A stretch of DNA of 64,000 nucleotides, from NCBI RefSeq assembly GCF_016742135.1, contig NZ_JACVCG010000007.1:1-64000 (forward strand), in the 5' to 3' direction. Both the position numbers and the translations under genes were made by a program. Position 1 is the stretch's first letter; each line of letters opens with the position of its first letter. Positions 1-8,909 of this stretch are shown here, piece by piece. Below the pieces are notes generated by a model. It had not been told where the DNA came from, did no database searches, and was given only the letters and a program-made list of their open reading frames with translations. This stretch comes from Brevundimonas sp. (GTDB lineage Bacteria > Pseudomonadota > Alphaproteobacteria > Caulobacterales > Caulobacteraceae).

Positions 1-1
1 G

Positions 2-820
2 CTGACCCCCGACGGTCGCGCCTGGCTGAGCAATCCCACCCTGATGCTGGGCGGGCAGGCGAATGCCTCGGCCAGTGCCGCCGGGACCGCCGTCGCAGCA
101 GCGCCGGTCGAGGTTGAGGCGCCGGTTGTCCCCGCCAGCAGTCTCAAGACCCGTTATGCCGACGGCAAACTGACCATCGGCGTGTTCGGTGACTCCATGG
201 CCGACGGCCTGTGGGCGGCATTGTACCGCGATCTCGGCGATCTGGACGGTGTCGATGTGGTCAAGTTCAGCGAGGTCTCGACCGGTCTCAGCCGCTACGA
301 CTATGTCGACATCCAGGCCAAGACCACGCGTCAACTGGCCGGGCAGCCGGTCGATGTCGCCATCATCCTGTTCGGCACCAATGACGCCCAGGCCATCGTC
401 ATCGACGGCCAGATCCACCCGTTTGGCAGCGACGGCTGGAAGGCCGCCTACGCCCGGCGCGTCGACAATCTGGTCCAACTGATGCGGTCGCGCGGGGCCG
501 AGGTCTACTGGGTCGGCCTGCCGCGTATGAAGAGCAGCGGCTTTGACGGACGCATGGCGCTCATCAACGACGTCGTGGAGGCGCGCATGACGGCCCTGGG
601 CGTGCCCTGGTTCGACACCGTTACCCTCACCTCAAACGAGGCGGGCGGCTATGAGGCCTACCTCAGCGACGATCAGGGGCGTCGTCGTCTGATGCGGGCT
701 GGCGACGGCATCCATATGAGCATGAGCGGTTATCTGCGCATGGCCGATCCGGTCGCAGACCGGCTCAAGGCCGATATGGGCGTGGATGAGACCCGGTCGG
801 TCGGGCCGGACACACCCTGA
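2..820 (+). CDS. SGNH/DUF459-type hydrolase, 5' end outside window
   Basis: The reading frame is open to the first bases of the window, so the N-terminus is missing and the ATG at 44 need not be the start. The visible part has an Ala/Val-rich linker and then an SGNH hydrolase fold: GDSMADG (nucleophile block I), FGTNDAQ (block III) and GIHMSMSGY (block V with catalytic Asp/His region). This matches the DUF459 branch of SGNH hydrolases. It lies 3 bases before a second SGNH gene and an MBOAT acyltransferase, so it probably acts in the periplasm on O-acyl groups of a cell-envelope polymer. The substrate is not evident from the sequence. Confidence 0.85.
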   Translation: MTPDGRAWLSNPTLMLGGQANASASAAGTAVAAAPVEVEAPVVPASSLKTRYADGKLTIGVFGDSMADGLWAALYRDLGDLDGVDVVKFSEVSTGLSRYDYVDIQAKTTRQLAGQPVDVAIILFGTNDAQAIVIDGQIHPFGSDGWKAAYARRVDNLVQLMRSRGAEVYWVGLPRMKSSGFDGRMALINDVVEARMTALGVPWFDTVTLTSNEAGGYEAYLSDDQGRRRLMRAGDGIHMSMSGYLRMADPVADRLKADMGVDETRSVGPDTP

Positions 821-823
821 TCC

Positions 824-2113
824 ATGGCGATCCAGGCCGCTGCGGCAGCTGTGATCCTTTCCCTGGCGGTGGGCGCAGCGGTTTGTCGCGCCCAGACCCC
901 TTACATGCCGGTCGAGCGGCCCGCTCCGGGCGAGACGGTCTGCGGCGCACCGATCTGCGGCGTCGAATTTCTGGCACCGGCTTTCCTGAAGCTGGAAGCC
1001 CTCGAAGCCCCGGGCGGCGGCCGCGTTCATATTCTGCAGATTGGCGACAGTCACACGGCGGGGGACCAGATCAGTGGCCGGGTCCGCAGCCGCATGCAGG
1101 CCCGTTTCGGGCGGGGCGGGCGGGGGATACTGCCGCCGGGGCTGCCCTATGCCGGCTATGCCCCGCGCCAGGTGATGATTGCGACGACCGGAACCCGCTA
1201 TCTGCCGGCCCCGCTGGCGGCGGGTGGCACGCGGGTGTCAATGGGTCTGGCCGGAGGACAGGGACGGCTCGAGACCGGGGACCATCTGTCGATCACCGTC
1301 GATCCGGGCGTGCCATTGACCTCGGTGGGCGTATGCGGACAGGCCGGGCCGGACCGGGGCGGATTGCAGATCATCCCCGATATCGGCCTGCCCCGGACCA
1401 TCGCGTTTCGGCGTGACCTTGCTGGCCCCCTGTGTGCCGGGATCGACCTGTCCCCCGGCGGTGCTGGCCTGACCCTGGTCGCCGTGGACGCGCCGGTGGT
1501 GTTGGACGATGTCCGCTTGTGGAGCGACGCGGGGCTGAGCCTGTCAAATCTCGGCGTCGTCGGCTCAACCCTGATGGACCTGGACGGCCGGGATGCGGCG
1601 ACGGTCGATGCCCAGCTGCAGACCGATCCGCCCGACCTGATCCTGCTGGCCTATGGGGTCAATGAGGGCTTCGATGGCGGGCTGGATATTGTCGCCTATG
1701 AACGCGCGCTGCGAGACCGGATCGCGGGGTTGCGGCAGGCGGTGCCGGATGCCGCCATCATGATCCTCGGGGCACCGGACGGATTACGCCGGACCTCCCC
1801 GTCCGCAGGTCCACAACCCTGGTCACAGAGCTGCGGAGCCCAGGGCGAGTGGCAGACGCCGCCGAACCTGGCGCTGGTCCGGGATGTGCAACGCCGCGTG
1901 TCCGAGGACTTGGGTGTGGCATTCTGGGACTGGTACGGGCGTATGGGCGGGGCGTGTTCGGCGGATCGACTGGCAGGGGGGCCTGAGCCGCTGATGCGCG
2001 GCGACCGGGTGCATTTCACCGCCGCTGGAGCCGAGTGGATCGGCGATGTCTTCGCGGATGATCTGATGTCTGGCTACGACGGCTGGCGGGCCGGCCGGAC
2101 GGGCGGGGACTGA
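824..2113 (+). CDS. Secreted SGNH/GDSL-type hydrolase
   Basis: 429 residues with a hydrophobic N-terminal signal peptide (about residues 1-23). Block I is GDSHTAGD (about 74-81), block III is GVNEG and the C-terminal block V is DRVHFTAAG, which supplies the catalytic His. The length and the pairing with an MBOAT gene 3 bases downstream resemble polysaccharide or peptidoglycan O-acetylation cassettes, in which an SGNH protein transfers or removes acetyl groups delivered by the membrane MBOAT partner. It is probably co-translated with both neighbours. An esterase or transferase role is inferred and the polymer is unknown. Confidence 0.85.
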   Translation: MAIQAAAAAVILSLAVGAAVCRAQTPYMPVERPAPGETVCGAPICGVEFLAPAFLKLEALEAPGGGRVHILQIGDSHTAGDQISGRVRSRMQARFGRGGRGILPPGLPYAGYAPRQVMIATTGTRYLPAPLAAGGTRVSMGLAGGQGRLETGDHLSITVDPGVPLTSVGVCGQAGPDRGGLQIIPDIGLPRTIAFRRDLAGPLCAGIDLSPGGAGLTLVAVDAPVVLDDVRLWSDAGLSLSNLGVVGSTLMDLDGRDAATVDAQLQTDPPDLILLAYGVNEGFDGGLDIVAYERALRDRIAGLRQAVPDAAIMILGAPDGLRRTSPSAGPQPWSQSCGAQGEWQTPPNLALVRDVQRRVSEDLGVAFWDWYGRMGGACSADRLAGGPEPLMRGDRVHFTAAGAEWIGDVFADDLMSGYDGWRAGRTGGD

Positions 2114-2116
2114 TCG

Positions 2117-3520
2117 ATGCTGTTTCCGACGCTCGCCTTCGGCGTCTTCTTCCTGTTCGTCTATTTCACCGCGTGGTCGCTGGACCGTGAGAACGGCCGT
2201 CGCAAGGTCTTCCTGCTGCTGGCCAGCTGGTTCTTCTATGCCCAGTGGGACTGGCGGTTTGTCGGCCTGCTGATCCTGTCGGCGGTGCTGAACTGGGGCG
2301 TCGCCGCCCTGATCGCCCGCAATGACAGTTCGGTTCAGCGCAAATGGCTGGTGGCGCTGGGCGTGCTGATCAATCTGCTGATCCTCGGCTTCTTCAAATA
2401 CTATGGCTTCTTCATCGAGCAGATGGCGGATCTGCTGACCCGCGTCGGGTGGGAGCGGGATTTGCCGCTGCTGCAGGTGGTGCTGCCCGTCGGGATCAGC
2501 TTCTTCACCTTCCAGGGCATCAGCTATGTCGTCGACGTGCACCGGCGAAAGACCGAGCCGGCCAACAGCCTGCTCGACGTCATGCTGCTGATGAGCTTCT
2601 TCCCCCATCTCGTCGCCGGGCCGATCGTGCGGGCTTCGGACCTGCTCCCGCAGTTCGCCAGGACACCGCGTCTGACACGGGAAGCGGCGACGCTGGGCCT
2701 GCTGCTGATTGTCTGGGGCCTGTTCAAGAAGACGGTCATCGCATCCGAGCTGGCCGTCAATCTGGTCGATCCGGTCTTCTTCGACCCCTCAGCCTATGGA
2801 GCGTTCGACATTGCCGCAGCCGTCTATGGCTATGCGGTCCAGATCTATTGCGACTTCTCGGCCTATTCCGACATGGCTATCGGGATCGCCCTGCTGCTGG
2901 GCTATTCCTTTCCGCGCAACTTCGACCAGCCCTACCGCGCCAGTTCCCTGCAGCAGTTCTGGCGGCGCTGGCATATCAGCCTGTCCAGCTGGCTGCGTGA
3001 CTATCTGTATGTGCCGCTGGGTGGAGGCAAGAAAGGCCTGTGGTCGTCCAGCCTCAATGTGATGATCACCATGCTGCTGGGCGGGCTGTGGCACGGTGCC
3101 GCCTGGACCTTCGTGGCCTGGGGGGCGCTGCACGGCGGGGTGCAGGTGATCGAGCGGCTCGGCCGGGCCGCATTCGGGGACCGCAAGGTGATCCCGACGG
3201 TGGTCGGCGTGCTGATCACCTTCCACATCGTCTGCCTGGGCTGGATCCTGTTCCGGGCCGAGACCTTCGACCTGGCCGTGGCCATGCTGGAGGGTCTGGG
3301 CCGGATGGGGCCGCTGGCCCTGACCACGCCCTTCATGCTGGGCCTGATCGTCATCGGTCTGGGCATGCACTGGCTGCCGCCGCGTGCGGCCGAGGGGCTG
3401 GCTGTGCGCCTGAAGGCGGCACCGTCCCTGACGCTGGGCCTGCTGGTCGGCGCGGCCTTCCTGCTGGTCGAGGCCATGCGCCCGGACGGCGTGGCCCCCT
3501 TCATCTATTTCCAGTTCTAG
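2117..3520 (+). CDS. MBOAT family O-acyltransferase (AlgI/PatA-like)
   Basis: 467 residues with many hydrophobic segments. The N-terminal LFPTLAFGVFFLFVYF and the FQGISYVVDVHRR region are typical of AlgI/PatA-type MBOAT proteins. The segment FWRRWHISLSSWLRDYLYVPLGGGKKG is their hallmark loop, and the invariant active-site His lies in LGGLWHGAAWTF. Such proteins pass acyl groups, usually acetyl from acetyl-CoA, across the inner membrane to periplasmic polysaccharides or peptidoglycan. It starts 3 bases after the upstream SGNH gene, so the two are probably coupled. The family assignment is firm and the substrate is not determined. Confidence 0.95.
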   Translation: MLFPTLAFGVFFLFVYFTAWSLDRENGRRKVFLLLASWFFYAQWDWRFVGLLILSAVLNWGVAALIARNDSSVQRKWLVALGVLINLLILGFFKYYGFFIEQMADLLTRVGWERDLPLLQVVLPVGISFFTFQGISYVVDVHRRKTEPANSLLDVMLLMSFFPHLVAGPIVRASDLLPQFARTPRLTREAATLGLLLIVWGLFKKTVIASELAVNLVDPVFFDPSAYGAFDIAAAVYGYAVQIYCDFSAYSDMAIGIALLLGYSFPRNFDQPYRASSLQQFWRRWHISLSSWLRDYLYVPLGGGKKGLWSSSLNVMITMLLGGLWHGAAWTFVAWGALHGGVQVIERLGRAAFGDRKVIPTVVGVLITFHIVCLGWILFRAETFDLAVAMLEGLGRMGPLALTTPFMLGLIVIGLGMHWLPPRAAEGLAVRLKAAPSLTLGLLVGAAFLLVEAMRPDGVAPFIYFQF

Positions 3521-3535
3521 GGGAGGGTAGGGCGC

Positions 3536-4057
3536 ATGGCTGATCACCCCGATGACCCGAACGATCCGATTGATCCGTTTCCCACGGATTTCCCGGAGCC
3601 GTCGCCCTCGCGCTTTCCGCCCGTCGGAGAGGAGACCATGCCGCAGGGGGAGAGGCCCGTGGATCCGACCGATCCGCCCAGCGACTGGAACGCCCGGGCC
3701 GATGCCCACGACCTTCCGCTGAATACGAAGCGGCCCAGTCGTTTGAAGATACTGGGCCAACTGGCCTTTCCACCGCCGCCGCCCGCCGATGAGGAGACCC
3801 TCGCCGCCCGGGATCTTCGATGGACCAGCCGGGTCATTCTGATCGTCACCGTCTTCATGTTGATCTTCAACGGGGCCTCGATCCAGAACTGGGCCCGTCA
3901 ACAGGCCCCGAACTGGTTCACGGTGACCGTCCAGCAAGTGGCCGATGTCTGGATGACCCAGGTGTCACAGCTCGGCGCCGACACGCCGCGGCAGGGCATC
4001 CGCGAGACCTATCAGGACGCCCACGATGCGCGCTTTCCGGGTCAGGACCCGGCCTGA
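3536..4057 (+). CDS. Conserved membrane-anchored protein of the acyltransferase operon
   Basis: 173 residues, function not recognised. The first 100 residues are hydrophilic, Asp/Pro-rich and probably disordered and cytoplasmic. One membrane segment follows (VILIVTVFMLIFNGA, about 101-115), then a short periplasmic tail with WARQQAPNWF. There is a good ribosome-binding site (GGGGAGGG) before the ATG. It is the last gene of the SGNH-SGNH-MBOAT operon, 15 bases after the MBOAT stop, which suggests an accessory role in the same envelope modification machinery. Confidence 0.75.
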   Translation: MADHPDDPNDPIDPFPTDFPEPSPSRFPPVGEETMPQGERPVDPTDPPSDWNARADAHDLPLNTKRPSRLKILGQLAFPPPPPADEETLAARDLRWTSRVILIVTVFMLIFNGASIQNWARQQAPNWFTVTVQQVADVWMTQVSQLGADTPRQGIRETYQDAHDARFPGQDPA

Positions 4058-4070
4058 GGCAAACGCGCGC

Positions 4071-4100
4071 TTGACCCACGCGACCCCCGCCCCCTAGCTT
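4071..4100 (+). promoter_or_regulatory. Candidate sigma-73-type promoter for the S9 peptidase
   Basis: TTGACC at 4071-4076 and TAGCTT at 4095-4100 are 18 bases apart. They resemble the Caulobacter housekeeping promoter and lie 40 bases before the peptidase start, after the end of the preceding operon. Confidence 0.4.
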
Positions 4101-4139
4101 GCCCCGCCCTCGCGTGGGGGTGCTTTCGGGGTGGATCAC

Positions 4140-6620
4140 ATGCGGCGTCGTCACTGGATGAACGGACTTTCGGCTCTGGCGGTCATGACCGCGGTACCGG
4201 CGATGGCGCTGGCGGCGATCACCCCGTCGGTGGCGCTGGCGCAGGCGGCGTCCACGGATCCGATCGTCTATCAGCAACCGCCGGCCCCCATCGCCCAGAT
4301 CCTCGACACCCTGCCCAGCGCCACACCCAGCCTGAGCCCCGACCGCGACACCCTGGCCCTGTTCGACCGGTCGAACCTCCCGCCGATCTCGGAACTGGCC
4401 GAGCCCATGCTGCGGCTGGGCGGCTATCGCATCAATCCGCGCAACAATGGTCCGGCCAACAGCCGGGTCAGCTGGCTGACGGGACTTAGCCTGAAGGGGC
4501 TGGACAGCGCCGAGGCCGAGGCCGTAGCCCTGCCCGAGGGTGCACGCTTTACCTCGCCCAGCTGGTCGCCGAACGGGGACGGCATCGCCTTTCTGATGGA
4601 TGAGCCGGAGGGCCTGGCCCTGTGGGTGGTGGATGTGGACAGCCGCGCGGCGCGTCGTCTGACCCCGCCTGTGATCAATGCCGCGTCCGGCACCGGCATC
4701 GACTGGCTGCCCGACGGGTCCGGTCTGCTGGTGCGGGCCATTCCGGAAGGTCGGGGGGCCGCACCCGACGTGAGCCGGCCACCGACCGGCCCGATCGTCG
4801 AGGAGAGCATGGGGCGCGCCGCGCCGGTCCGCACCTATCAGGACCTGCTGTCCAATCCCGGCGATGAGGCGCTGTTCGACCATTATTTCACCAGCCAGCT
4901 GATGCTGGTGCCGCTGCAAGGCAGCCCGAAGCGCATTGGCCAGCCGGGTGTGATCCTCAGCGCCTCGCTGTCGCCTGACGGCCGTTTCATCCTGCAGACC
5001 GTGGCCAAGCGGCCCTTCAGCTATGTGGTGCCGGCCAGTCTGTTCCCGGCGGACGTGGTGGTCACGGATCTGAACGGACAGGTCGTCCATCGGGTCGCAG
5101 ACCTGCCGCTGCGGGACAATGTGCCGACGCCGTTCGACGCGGTTCCGACGGGCCCGCGCTCGGTCCAGTGGCGGGCCGACGCCGACGCCACCCTGGTCTG
5201 GGTCGAGGCGCTGGACGGCGGCAATCCGGCCAATGAGGCCGTTACCCGCGACCGGGTGCTGATGCTGGACGCGCCCTTCCGGGGCACGCCGACCACCCTG
5301 ATTGACCTGCCGGAGCGCTATGCCGGCATTCAGTGGGGCCGCGATGATGTGGCCCTGGTCAATACTCGCTGGTTCAACACCCGTCACGAGATGCGGTTTG
5401 TTGTCGATCCTTCCAATCCGGGCGAGGGGCGCAAGCTGATCGATCGCAACTATCAGGATCGCTACAATGACCCGGGCTTCCCAGTGACCGAACCAAACGG
5501 TCAGGGGCGGTCTCTGATCCGCTTTTCGGCCGATGGCAGGGCCATCATTATGGCGGGCGCGGGGGCCACGCGCGAGGGTGAGTATCCGTTCGTCGCCAGC
5601 ATGGATCTTGAGACCGGCAAGCGGACCGAACTGTGGCGCTCGGCCACCGGCGAATATGAAACCGTCGTGGGCTTCCTCGACGCCGAGGGCACCCGGCTGG
5701 TGACCCGGCGAGAGACCCTGACCGAGCCGGCCAACATCCATCTGCGCGACCTCACGGACGGCAGCCGGATGGCGCTTACGGCCTTCCCCGACCCGGCGCC
5801 GCAACTGGCCGGTGTCAGTCGCCAGCTGATCACCTATCAGCGCGCCGACGGGGTTCAGTTGTCAGGCACCCTCTATCTGCCGGCCGGCTACGACAAGGAC
5901 CGCGATGGTCCCTTGCCGCTGCTGATGTGGGCCTATCCGGCCGAGTTTACCGACGCCGCAGTCGCCGGCCAGGTGGTCGATACCGCCAACCGCTTTGTGC
6001 GCCCGGGCGGCTCCAGTCACCTGTTCCTGCTGACTCAGGGCTATGCCATCCTCGACAATCCCTCCATGCCGATCATCGGCGTCGACGGGGCGGAGCCCAA
6101 TGACACCTACATCGAACAGCTGTCGGCCTCGGCGTCGGCGGCGGTTGATGCGGTGGTCGGGATGGGCGTCGCCGACCGCGACCGGATCGCGGTGGGGGGA
6201 CACAGCTATGGCGCCTTCATGACGGCCAACCTTCTCGCCCACACGGACCTGTTCCGGACCGGGATCGCCCGCTCCGGGGCCTATAACCGGACCCTGACCC
6301 CGTTCGGCTTCCAGGCCGAGCAGCGAACCTACTGGCAGGCGACCGACACCTATACGCAGATGTCGCCCTTCACCTATGCCGATCAGGTCAATGAGCCGAT
6401 CCTGCTGATCCACGGCGAGGCGGACGACAATTCCGGCACCTTCCCGGTCCAGTCCGAGCGCTTCTATGCGGCGCTCAAGGGGCAGGGGGCCACGGTCCGC
6501 TATGTGGTCCTGCCGCTGGAAGCGCACGGCTATCGCGCGCGGGAATCGGTCGGGCACACCCTGTGGGAAATGACCCGCTGGCTGGACCAGTACGTCAAGA
6601 ACGCCGGCCCGCGCCGCTAG
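4140..6620 (+). CDS. Secreted prolyl oligopeptidase family (S9) serine peptidase
   Basis: 826 residues from ATG 4140, which has GGGG about 8 bases upstream; an in-frame GTG at 4131 is the alternative. A signal peptide ends near ALAQA. The middle of the protein is the beta-propeller typical of S9 enzymes. The C-terminal alpha/beta-hydrolase domain has the nucleophile motif GGHSYG (Ser about 689), a DD pair in HGEADDNSG, and the His in LEAHGY. It resembles the glutamyl aminopeptidase or dipeptidyl-peptidase-like S9 branch. It probably degrades peptides in the periplasm. It appears monocistronic and is followed by a strong hairpin terminator. Confidence 0.92.
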   Translation: MRRRHWMNGLSALAVMTAVPAMALAAITPSVALAQAASTDPIVYQQPPAPIAQILDTLPSATPSLSPDRDTLALFDRSNLPPISELAEPMLRLGGYRINPRNNGPANSRVSWLTGLSLKGLDSAEAEAVALPEGARFTSPSWSPNGDGIAFLMDEPEGLALWVVDVDSRAARRLTPPVINAASGTGIDWLPDGSGLLVRAIPEGRGAAPDVSRPPTGPIVEESMGRAAPVRTYQDLLSNPGDEALFDHYFTSQLMLVPLQGSPKRIGQPGVILSASLSPDGRFILQTVAKRPFSYVVPASLFPADVVVTDLNGQVVHRVADLPLRDNVPTPFDAVPTGPRSVQWRADADATLVWVEALDGGNPANEAVTRDRVLMLDAPFRGTPTTLIDLPERYAGIQWGRDDVALVNTRWFNTRHEMRFVVDPSNPGEGRKLIDRNYQDRYNDPGFPVTEPNGQGRSLIRFSADGRAIIMAGAGATREGEYPFVASMDLETGKRTELWRSATGEYETVVGFLDAEGTRLVTRRETLTEPANIHLRDLTDGSRMALTAFPDPAPQLAGVSRQLITYQRADGVQLSGTLYLPAGYDKDRDGPLPLLMWAYPAEFTDAAVAGQVVDTANRFVRPGGSSHLFLLTQGYAILDNPSMPIIGVDGAEPNDTYIEQLSASASAAVDAVVGMGVADRDRIAVGGHSYGAFMTANLLAHTDLFRTGIARSGAYNRTLTPFGFQAEQRTYWQATDTYTQMSPFTYADQVNEPILLIHGEADDNSGTFPVQSERFYAALKGQGATVRYVVLPLEAHGYRARESVGHTLWEMTRWLDQYVKNAGPRR

Positions 6621-6648
6621 GGGCCTGGGACAACGACCCTGCACTGAC

Positions 6649-6678
6649 GGCCCCGGAGGGACTCTCCGGGGCCGTTTC
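6649..6678. terminator. Bidirectional hairpin terminator
   Basis: GGCCCCGGAG (6649-6658) pairs perfectly with CTCCGGGGCC (6664-6673) across a 5-base loop and is followed by GTTTC. It lies between the convergent S9 peptidase gene and the minus-strand membrane protein gene. Confidence 0.8.
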
Positions 6679-6689
6679 GCATCCTGCGG

Positions 6690-7169
6690 CTAATGCGCCA
6701 GATGGACGTGGTCGCGGACCCGTTCCTGCCGCCAGCCCTTGCCGACCAGCCGGGCATAGACATTGCCCAGCACCGCGCCAAACACGGCGTGGGTCAGCAC
6801 CAGCCAGGCCACGCTGACGAAGCCGGCCAGTACGCCGAACAGGCCGATCCCGCCCAGGGGGGCGACGGTCAGCCCCATCAGCAGAAAGGCCCCGACGGCA
6901 AAGACGATGCCCTTGGTCTCGGGTGTTTCGGTGGGCAGTCGCGGACACAGGATACCGAACAGGGGCCCAAGAATCAGGGTCGCAAAAGCGAAGTGTCCGG
7001 CCCAGCCGGTCCAGATCATGGACTCGGTATTGAGGATGACGGTGACCAGTCGGGGAAAGCTGACGGCCCAAGGGCCGACCAGATACTGAACGATCTCGAG
7101 AACGGATACTGCAAGTGCCGCCACAAATCCGGCGATCATTCCCTTGTAAACGCGTGACATCATGACCAT
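6690..7169 (-). CDS. Small multi-pass inner-membrane protein
   Basis: 159 residues from ATG 7169, chosen because GGGAGG lies 4 bases upstream; an ATG two codons on is equally possible, and the longer upstream extension is unlikely. It has about four hydrophobic segments (GMIAGFVAALAVSVLEIV, HFAFATLILGPLFGILC, IVFAVGAFLLMGLTVAPLGGIGLFG, VAWLVLTHAVFGAVLGNVY). The pattern resembles the DUF6789-like family of short membrane proteins with no known function. It stands alone, convergent with the S9 peptidase. Confidence 0.75.
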   Translation of the reverse strand: MVMMSRVYKGMIAGFVAALAVSVLEIVQYLVGPWAVSFPRLVTVILNTESMIWTGWAGHFAFATLILGPLFGILCPRLPTETPETKGIVFAVGAFLLMGLTVAPLGGIGLFGVLAGFVSVAWLVLTHAVFGAVLGNVYARLVGKGWRQERVRDHVHLAH

Positions 7170-7317
7170 TGCGCCTCCCAACGCTTGTTTTGGGTTCTGA
7201 TTACGCAGGGCCATCATACGCGCATCAGCGGACGCTGCGTTCACAATGCCGTGCACGCAGGTCTGATCAGCCGGAAGCCCGGCTTATGTCGGAGGGAGAA
7301 CGAAGGCGTGGTGCGGG

Positions 7318-8898
7318 TCAGGCCGCCCGGTTGGAGCCGTCGGGAGCAGTCCAGCGCAGCACCGGCTGACGCGCGGCCCGTGTCTCGTCCAGACGTTTCA
7401 TCGGGGCGTGGAAGGGTGCACCCTTGAAACGGTCCACGTCGCCGGCCTTCGCGGCTTCGGCGAGGGCGCGCATGGCGTGGATGAAGCGATCCAGCTCGGC
7501 CTTCGACTCCGTCTCGGTCGGCTCGATCAGCATGGCCCCGTGAACGACCAGCGGGAAGTACATGGTCATCGGGTGGAAGCCCTCGTCGATCATCGCCTTG
7601 GCGAAGTCCAGGGTGGTGATGTCCGTGCCCTTGAGCCATTCGTCGTCGAACAGGGCCTCGTGCATGCATGGCCCCTCGGGGAAGGCGGGGCTCATCAGAT
7701 CCTCGAGGCGGGCCTTGATGTAGTTGGCATTCAGCACCGCGTCCTCGGCGACCTGACGCAGGCCGTCCGAGCCGTGGCTCATCATGTAGCTGAGCGCGCG
7801 GACGTACATGCCCATCTGGCCCTGGAAGGCACACAGGCGGCCGAAGGCCTGCTCCGCCTCATCCTCGGCGAACTCCACCAGCTTGAAGCCGTCCTTGCCG
7901 CCGACCACCCAGGGGGTCGGGGCGAACGGGGCCAGCGCCTCGGACAGCACCACCGGGCCCGCGCCCGGTCCGCCGCCGCCGTGGGGCGTGGAGAAGGTCT
8001 TGTGCAGGTTGATGTGCATGGCGTCGACGCCCAGATCGCCCGGCCGCACCCGGCCGACGATGGCGTTGAAGTTGGCCCCGTCGCAGTAGAAATAGGCCCC
8101 CGCCTCGTGGGTCAGGCGGCTGATCTCGAGGATGTCGCGCTCGAACAGGCCACAGGTGTTGGGGTTGGTCACCATGATGGCGGCGACGTCATCGCCCAGC
8201 TTGGCCTCGAGATCGGCCAGATCCACGCGCCCGTCATTGGTCTGGGCGATCTCGACGACCGTATAGCCGACGAAGGCGGCGGTGGCGGGGTTGGTGCCGT
8301 GGGCGCTGGTCGGCACCAGCACCTTGTTGCGGGGCTTGTCGGAGCGCAGGCCGTGGCCCGCCGCCCGGTGCGCCGCGCGAATGGCCATCAGGCCGCACAG
8401 CTCGCCGTGGGCCCCGGCCTTGGGCGACAGGGCCACGGCGGGCATGCCGGTCAGGGTGGTCAGCCAGTGCGACAGGGAATCCATCAGCTCCAGCGCGCCC
8501 TGGACCGTCGACTGCGGCTGCAGGGGGTGGATGTCCGAGAAGCCTGGCAGGCGCGCCATCTTCTCGTTCAGGCGCGGGTTGTGCTTCATGGTGCACGAGC
8601 CCAGCGGATAAATGGCCAGGTCGATGGCGTGGTTCTTCTGGCTCAGCCGCACATAGTGGCGCATGGCCTCGGGCTCCGACAGGCCCGGCAGGCCGATCGG
8701 ATCGCGCCGGACCAGATCGCCCAGGTCGGAGGCATCGCCTTGAGGCTCGGGCAGATCGACGCCGGTCTTGCCCCAGCCCTCGCCCTCGAAGATCAGGGCC
8801 GCGTTCTGCAACAGGCCGCGACCGCCGGTGAGGGTGGCGGGCTTCGACTCAACACGGTTCGGGGTGGTCGGACGGCCAACGGTGTTCATGGTGCTCAT
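7318..8898 (-). CDS. gcvPB: Glycine dehydrogenase (decarboxylating) subunit 2
   Basis: 526 residues. This is the C-terminal half of the glycine cleavage P-protein in the split form. It binds PLP through the Lys of HINLHKTFS (about K300), followed by the glycine-rich PHGGGGPG loop. With GcvPA it decarboxylates glycine and passes the aminomethyl group to the lipoyl arm of GcvH. It is the last gene of the gcvT-gcvH-gcvPA-gcvPB operon and starts 11 bases after gcvPA, with AGGA in front of its ATG. The reaction feeds one-carbon units to tetrahydrofolate. Confidence 0.97.
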   Translation of the reverse strand: MSTMNTVGRPTTPNRVESKPATLTGGRGLLQNAALIFEGEGWGKTGVDLPEPQGDASDLGDLVRRDPIGLPGLSEPEAMRHYVRLSQKNHAIDLAIYPLGSCTMKHNPRLNEKMARLPGFSDIHPLQPQSTVQGALELMDSLSHWLTTLTGMPAVALSPKAGAHGELCGLMAIRAAHRAAGHGLRSDKPRNKVLVPTSAHGTNPATAAFVGYTVVEIAQTNDGRVDLADLEAKLGDDVAAIMVTNPNTCGLFERDILEISRLTHEAGAYFYCDGANFNAIVGRVRPGDLGVDAMHINLHKTFSTPHGGGGPGAGPVVLSEALAPFAPTPWVVGGKDGFKLVEFAEDEAEQAFGRLCAFQGQMGMYVRALSYMMSHGSDGLRQVAEDAVLNANYIKARLEDLMSPAFPEGPCMHEALFDDEWLKGTDITTLDFAKAMIDEGFHPMTMYFPLVVHGAMLIEPTETESKAELDRFIHAMRALAEAAKAGDVDRFKGAPFHAPMKRLDETRAARQPVLRWTAPDGSNRAA

Positions 8899-8909
8899 CG
8901 GTCCGGTCC

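Noticed and set aside
3918-5804. 628-codon minus-strand open frame opposite the S9 peptidase
   Set aside because: A high-GC shadow of the peptidase gene; the plus-strand protein has full S9 motifs.
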